Part shown: one piece after another, positions 60,565 through 64,000 of the stretch | Layout: the number at the start of each line of letters is the position of its first letter | Position numbering within the stretch: the first letter of the stretch is position 1 | Assembly: GCA_039817385.1 (NCBI GenBank) | Contig: JBCBVY010000002.1 | Span: 186,001 to 250,000, forward strand | Direction of reading: 5' to 3' | DNA length: 64,000 bases | Origin: JBCBCP01 sp039817385 | Lineage (GTDB): Bacteria; Pseudomonadota; Alphaproteobacteria; Rhodobacterales; Rhodobacteraceae | Program-made: the position numbers and the translations under genes | The notes under the pieces: model-generated | Told to the model about the DNA's origin: nothing | Database searches by the model: none | The model's input: only the letters and a program-made list of their open reading frames with translations

Positions 60565-61359
60565 ATGCTCAAGAAACTCATCCTCAGCGCAAGCCTTGTC
60601 CTCGGTCTGTCGACCGGGGCAATGGCGGCGGGGGCCTATGATACGAAGGTCATCGACTACGACTTCTCGTTCGAAGGCCCGCTCGGGACGTTTGACCGGA
60701 ACCAGCTGCAACGCGGCCTTCAGGTCTACACCCAGGTGTGCGCGGCGTGCCACGGTCTGAAATTCGTGCCGATCCGCACGCTGTCCGACGACGGCGGCCC
60801 GGAACTGCCCGAAGATCAGGTGCGCGCCTACGCGGCTGAAAACTACGAGGTGTTCGACGCGGCGCTGGACGATTTCCGCCCAGCCACCCCGCAGGACCAC
60901 TTCCCAGCCTCCAACCTGGAAACCGCCCCTGACCTGAGCCTGATGGCAAAGGCGCGCGCGGGCTTCCACGGGCCCTACGGCCTCGGCATCAACCAGTTCT
61001 TCCAAGGCATGGGCGGCGCGGAATACATCGCCTCCCTGATGACCGGCTACACCGGCAAGGAAAAGGAAGAGGCTGGTGCGGTTCTTTATGAGAACACCGC
61101 CTTCCCGGGCGGCTGGATCAGCATGGCGCCCCCGCTTTGGGGCGATGATGTCGAATTCGCAGACGGCTCCGACACGGACATTGAGTCCATCTCAAAGGAC
61201 GTCTCGGCCTTCCTGATGTGGACGGCAGAGCCCAAGCTGCAGGCCCGGAAGCAGGCGGGTTTCGTGGGTGTGCTGTTCCTGACGATCCTGTCCGTGCTGC
61301 TCTACCTGACCAACAAGCGCCTCTGGGCGCCGGTCAAGGCCCGCTACAAGAACAAGTAA
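60565..61359 (+). CDS. petC: Cytochrome c1, bc1 complex
   Basis: A 264-aa heme c protein with a signal peptide (MLKKLILSASLVLGLSTGAMA), heme site C59AACH63GLKF, a C-terminal membrane anchor VGVLFLTILSVLLYLTN and the Met ligand likely in GWISMAPPLWG. It passes electrons to cytochrome c. AAGGA precedes ATG 60565. Last gene of petABC, followed by a strong terminator. Confidence 0.97.
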   Translation: MLKKLILSASLVLGLSTGAMAAGAYDTKVIDYDFSFEGPLGTFDRNQLQRGLQVYTQVCAACHGLKFVPIRTLSDDGGPELPEDQVRAYAAENYEVFDAALDDFRPATPQDHFPASNLETAPDLSLMAKARAGFHGPYGLGINQFFQGMGGAEYIASLMTGYTGKEKEEAGAVLYENTAFPGGWISMAPPLWGDDVEFADGSDTDIESISKDVSAFLMWTAEPKLQARKQAGFVGVLFLTILSVLLYLTNKRLWAPVKARYKNK

Positions 61360-61381
61360 GCGCCCTGCGCTTTACCGGATC

Positions 61382-61419
61382 AGCCCCGCGCACGGAACGT
61401 GCCGCGGGGCTTTTCTTTT
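61382..61419 (+). terminator. Rho-independent terminator of petABC
   Basis: AGCCCCGCGCACG-GAA-CGTGCCGCGGGGCT forms a long stem with one bulged base, followed by TTTTCTTTT, about 20 bases after the petC stop. Confidence 0.92.
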
Positions 61420-61485
61420 GGCGAAGGCGCATCGCGCATGCACGCGATGAAGGCGCGAAGGGCCTGAAGAGCGTTGCTCAGAAGG

Positions 61486-62733
61486 CTAAGCGAACAGACC
61501 GCGGTCGCCGATGCCGCGCAGCGTTGCGCGCACGATCTGCCCAACCTCCTGATCGGTCTCAAAGAAAACTTCGGCAAAATGCGGGGTTCGGCCCATGCGC
61601 GGGCTTTCCATAAGGATGTCGTGCGTTTCGCCAACACGCGCGTTCAAATACCGCGTCACGCGCGCATCTCCCGCCGCCCGCAACCGCGCCGCCCGCGCCT
61701 TGATCGTCGGCCCGTCCAGCTGCGGCATCCGCGCTGCGGGCGTGCCGGGGCGGGGCGAGTAGGGAAAAACGTGCAGCCAGGTCAGGCGGCAGTCTTCGAC
61801 CAGCTTCAGCGCGTTTTCAAAGGCGTCTTCGCTCTCCGTCGGAAAGCCTGCAATTATGTCCGCGCCAAAGGTCATGTCGGGCCGCAGCCGCTGCGCGTCC
61901 TCGCAAAAGCGGATCGCATCGTCGCGCAGATGCCGCCGTTTCATGCGCTTGAGGATCAGATCATCGCCGTGTTGCAGGCTCAGATGCAGGTGCGGCATCA
62001 ACCGGGGCTCGGTCGCGATGGCCTGCATCAGGTCGTCATCCACCTCGATCGAGTCGATCGAACTGATCCGCAGCCGCGGCAGATCCGGCACAAGCTTCAG
62101 GATGCGCATCACAAGGTTCCCGAGCCGTGGCGCCCCCGGCAGGTCCGACCCCCAGGAGGTCAGATCAACCCCTGTCAGCACAACCTCCAGATAACCCCGA
62201 TCCACCAACCGCTTGATCTGGTCCACAACGACGCCCGCAGGCACCGACCGCGAATTGCCGCGACCGTAGGGGATGATGCAGAACGTGCATCGGTGATCGC
62301 ACCCGTTCTGGACCTGCACATAGGCCCGGCTGCGCGTGCCAAACCCGTCGATCAGGTGCCCGGCCGTTTCCGTCACCGACATGATGTCATCGACTTGCAC
62401 CGGCTCTGTCGGCGCGGCGCCCGCAAGGCCAAACCACGTCTCCGGCTGCATCTTTTCCGTGTTGCCGATCACCGCGTCCACCTCGTCCATCGCGGCAAAG
62501 CTGTCCGGGTCGGTCTGTGCCGCGCACCCGGTGACAATGACACGCTTGTCCGGGTGCGCACGGCGCAGTTTGCGGATGTCCTGGCGCGCTTTGCGGACGG
62601 CTTCGGCTGTCACGGCACAGGTGTTGACGACCACGACGTCCTCAAGGCCGGCCTTTTCCGCCAGCTCCTTCATCGCCTCCAGCTCATACTGGTTCAGCCG
62701 GCAGCCGTGGTTGGAGAAGGTATTAAACGTCAT
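61486..62733 (-). CDS. mtaB: tRNA t6A37 methylthiotransferase
   Basis: A 415-aa radical-SAM methylthiotransferase that converts t6A to ms2t6A at position 37 of ANN-decoding tRNAs. The UPF0004 domain has cysteines in NHGCRLNQYE, VVNTCAVTAEA and IVTGCAAQTDP; the radical-SAM motif is CDHRCTFCIIPYGRG; a TRAM-like C-terminal domain follows. Its start overlaps the dapF stop (ATGA). Same operon as dapF. Confidence 0.93.
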   Translation of the reverse strand: MTFNTFSNHGCRLNQYELEAMKELAEKAGLEDVVVVNTCAVTAEAVRKARQDIRKLRRAHPDKRVIVTGCAAQTDPDSFAAMDEVDAVIGNTEKMQPETWFGLAGAAPTEPVQVDDIMSVTETAGHLIDGFGTRSRAYVQVQNGCDHRCTFCIIPYGRGNSRSVPAGVVVDQIKRLVDRGYLEVVLTGVDLTSWGSDLPGAPRLGNLVMRILKLVPDLPRLRISSIDSIEVDDDLMQAIATEPRLMPHLHLSLQHGDDLILKRMKRRHLRDDAIRFCEDAQRLRPDMTFGADIIAGFPTESEDAFENALKLVEDCRLTWLHVFPYSPRPGTPAARMPQLDGPTIKARAARLRAAGDARVTRYLNARVGETHDILMESPRMGRTPHFAEVFFETDQEVGQIVRATLRGIGDRGLFA

Positions 62734-63551
62734 AAGCTATCCAGAAACGCGGCGGTCAGCACACCGTCAAACACATGCGCTGTCGGCCCCGACATCCAGA
62801 CGCCATCCGCGCGCCATTCAATGCGCAGGGTGCCCCCATCCAGCACCACGTCCGCCGTCCGCCCCGTCAGCCCGCGCCGCGCGGCGGCAACCAGCGTCGC
62901 GCAGGAGGACGAGCCGGAGGCCAGCGTGATTCCCGTGCCCCGTTCCCAGACCCGCATCCGGATCGTCCCCGGCCCCGTGACCGTGGCAAACTGAACGTTG
63001 GTCCGCTGCGGGAACAGCGGGTGGTGTTCAATACTCGGACCAACCTGTGCAAGGTCCACCGCCTCCGTATCTTCGACGAAGAACGTGCAATGCGGATTGC
63101 CCATACCTGTCCCCACAGGATCGCCATCAATGGGCAGGTGCAGGCTATCCGTCTCCTCCGCCAGCGGGATGTCCTGCCACGCGAGCTGCGGGTGGCCCAT
63201 GTTCACCGCGATGCGCCCATCCGCCTGCCGCTCGGCCCTGAGCGCGCCGCGTCCGGTCACGGCGATGTCGAGGGCGTCCAGCCCCTTGCTTTCCATCTCC
63301 CGCACCGCCACGCAGCGGGTCGCATTCCCGCAGGCCGCCGATTGCGAGCCGTCCGCGTTGTAGAAGGTTAGCGTCAGGTCTTGCCCCGGAGAAATCACCG
63401 CAAGCTGGTCAAACCCCACGCCCCGGTGCCGGTCCGCCAGCGCCCGCACCAGCGCCTCGGGCAGCGCCACATCAGCTGCCCGCGCGTCGATCACGACAAA
63501 GTCGTTCCCGGCGCCGTGCATTTTCATAAAGCGGAGGGATGTCTGCGTCAT
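62730..63551 (-). CDS. dapF: Diaminopimelate epimerase
   Basis: A 273-aa cofactor-free epimerase converting LL- to meso-diaminopimelate for lysine and peptidoglycan. It begins MTQTSLRFMKMHGAGNDFVVIDAR; the two catalytic cysteines are in AACGNATRC and ASGSSSCATL. ATG 63551 is chosen over a longer frame because the conserved N-terminus starts there. First gene of dapF-mtaB. Confidence 0.97.
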   Translation of the reverse strand: MTQTSLRFMKMHGAGNDFVVIDARAADVALPEALVRALADRHRGVGFDQLAVISPGQDLTLTFYNADGSQSAACGNATRCVAVREMESKGLDALDIAVTGRGALRAERQADGRIAVNMGHPQLAWQDIPLAEETDSLHLPIDGDPVGTGMGNPHCTFFVEDTEAVDLAQVGPSIEHHPLFPQRTNVQFATVTGPGTIRMRVWERGTGITLASGSSSCATLVAAARRGLTGRTADVVLDGGTLRIEWRADGVWMSGPTAHVFDGVLTAAFLDSL

Positions 63552-63679
63552 GCCCGCGCATATACGCCCCGCACGCGGCGCTTTCCACCCTGCATCAAGA
63601 ATGTCGCAGGGACGGCCCCGCAAAGTCCTCAGAATCGACTTGACCGCTCCCGCTGCGCTTTCTAGATAGGCCGCCTAGT

Positions 63680-63755
63680 GGGCCGTTAGCTCAGTTGGTA
63701 GAGCAACTGACTTTTAATCAGTGGGTCGCAGGTTCGAACCCTGCACGGCTCACCA
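63680..63755 (+). tRNA. tRNA-Lys (anticodon TTT)
   Basis: A 76-base cloverleaf including an encoded CCA. The acceptor arms GGGCCGT and ACGGCTC pair with one G-T; D-arm GCTCAGTTGGTAGAGC; anticodon stem CTGAC with loop TTTTAA and anticodon TTT; T-arm GCAGGTTCGAACCCTGC. Confidence 0.97.
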
Positions 63756-63765
63756 CTGTTTCAGA

Positions 63766-64000
63766 TCAGCTTGAGATGATTGCGCGCAGCGCGGTCAGCA
63801 GGGCGCGGACCTCTGCGATGCTGTTGTAGTGGCAGAAGGACACGCGGACGCAGGACGCCTGCCCGAGCGGTCCTAGGATATTGCCGGAATAGTGATCGGC
63901 CTTGCGGATATGGGTGCGGATACCGTGTGCGTTCAGGTCGGCAACGATCTCCGCCGCGGGCACGCTATCCGACCAGAAGGAAATCAGCCCCTCGCGCGCG
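63766..64000 (-). CDS. Class V aminotransferase-fold PLP enzyme, 3' end only
   Basis: The frame is open to the window edge and ends at TGA 63766-63768. The visible C-terminal 77 residues (REGLISFWSDSVPAAEIVADL, HGIRTHIRKADHYSGNIL, SCVRVSFCHYNSIAEVRALLTAL) match the small C-terminal domain of cysteine desulfurase-like class V aminotransferases. The PLP lysine and the start lie outside the window, so the exact enzyme cannot be named. Confidence 0.8.
   Translation of the reverse strand, partial: AREGLISFWSDSVPAAEIVADLNAHGIRTHIRKADHYSGNILGPLGQASCVRVSFCHYNSIAEVRALLTALRAIISS

Noticed and set aside
1..64000. CRISPR arrays, transposases, phage genes and rRNA
   Set aside because: I saw no regularly spaced repeats, IS-like terminal repeats with a transposase frame, integrase or structural phage genes, and no rRNA signature.

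Overview
The window is a GC-rich, gene-dense piece of chromosome from an alphaproteobacterium, most likely Rhodobacteraceae (marine roseobacter-type). Several features point there: a FzlA-like GST, a type II (RibH2) lumazine synthase under an FMN riboswitch, the HDAC-xseB-ispA-dxs gene string, a PetP/PetR-like regulator pair, petABC with a two-domain cytochrome b, and two copies of a CCCCGGGATATTTG intergenic repeat. It holds about 60 genes, one tRNA-Lys, two riboswitches and several terminators. I see no phage, transposase, CRISPR array or rRNA. Most genes are core metabolism; accessory traits are a polysaccharide locus, a HicBA toxin-antitoxin pair and a Hint/RTX protein.

Layout. 1-11 kb: glutamate synthase large subunit (gltB), a monofunctional transglycosylase, FzlA-like GST, queG, an orphan HyuA-type protein and the msrB-msrA pair. 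11-21 kb: a surface-polysaccharide locus with Wzi-like and short YjbH-like outer-membrane proteins, a WbpM/CapD-type dehydratase, an initiating sugar-phosphate transferase, an epimerase, a Wza-like lipoprotein, a GT4 glycosyltransferase and a thioredoxin-like protein. 21-25 kb: HU, AMP nucleosidase and adenine deaminase (purine salvage). 25-33 kb: arsC, a VOC protein, then a + strand run with class II aldolase, fatty acid hydroxylase-type protein, acyl-CoA dehydrogenase, NDP-forming acyl-CoA ligase, PfpI and CaiD, which looks like CoA-thioester catabolism of a small acid, possibly a carnitine-type betaine. It ends at a 126-base nested palindrome.

34-40 kb: seven minus-strand genes coupled by overlaps or tiny gaps (petP-like, petR-like, a 101-aa unknown, HDAC, xseB, ispA, dxs), linking a regulator pair to isoprenoid precursor synthesis. 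40-50 kb: ilvE, hicBA, cobO, an EamA exporter, a DM13 protein, a methyltransferase, aroC, an amidohydrolase, a DUF3179 lipoprotein and an EEP-family phosphohydrolase.

50-64 kb: thiBPQ behind a TPP riboswitch with a well-placed promoter; ribH2 behind an FMN riboswitch, with a divergent PaiB-type FMN-binding protein, GST and VOC operon; a 727-aa RTX/Hint protein; petABC (cytochrome bc1) with a strong terminator; dapF-mtaB; tRNA-Lys(TTT); and the 3' end of a class V aminotransferase.

Start codons were set by Shine-Dalgarno sequence, signal peptide and overlap with the preceding gene; many are internal to the longest open frame. Gene identities rest on motifs recognised by eye, without database searches.
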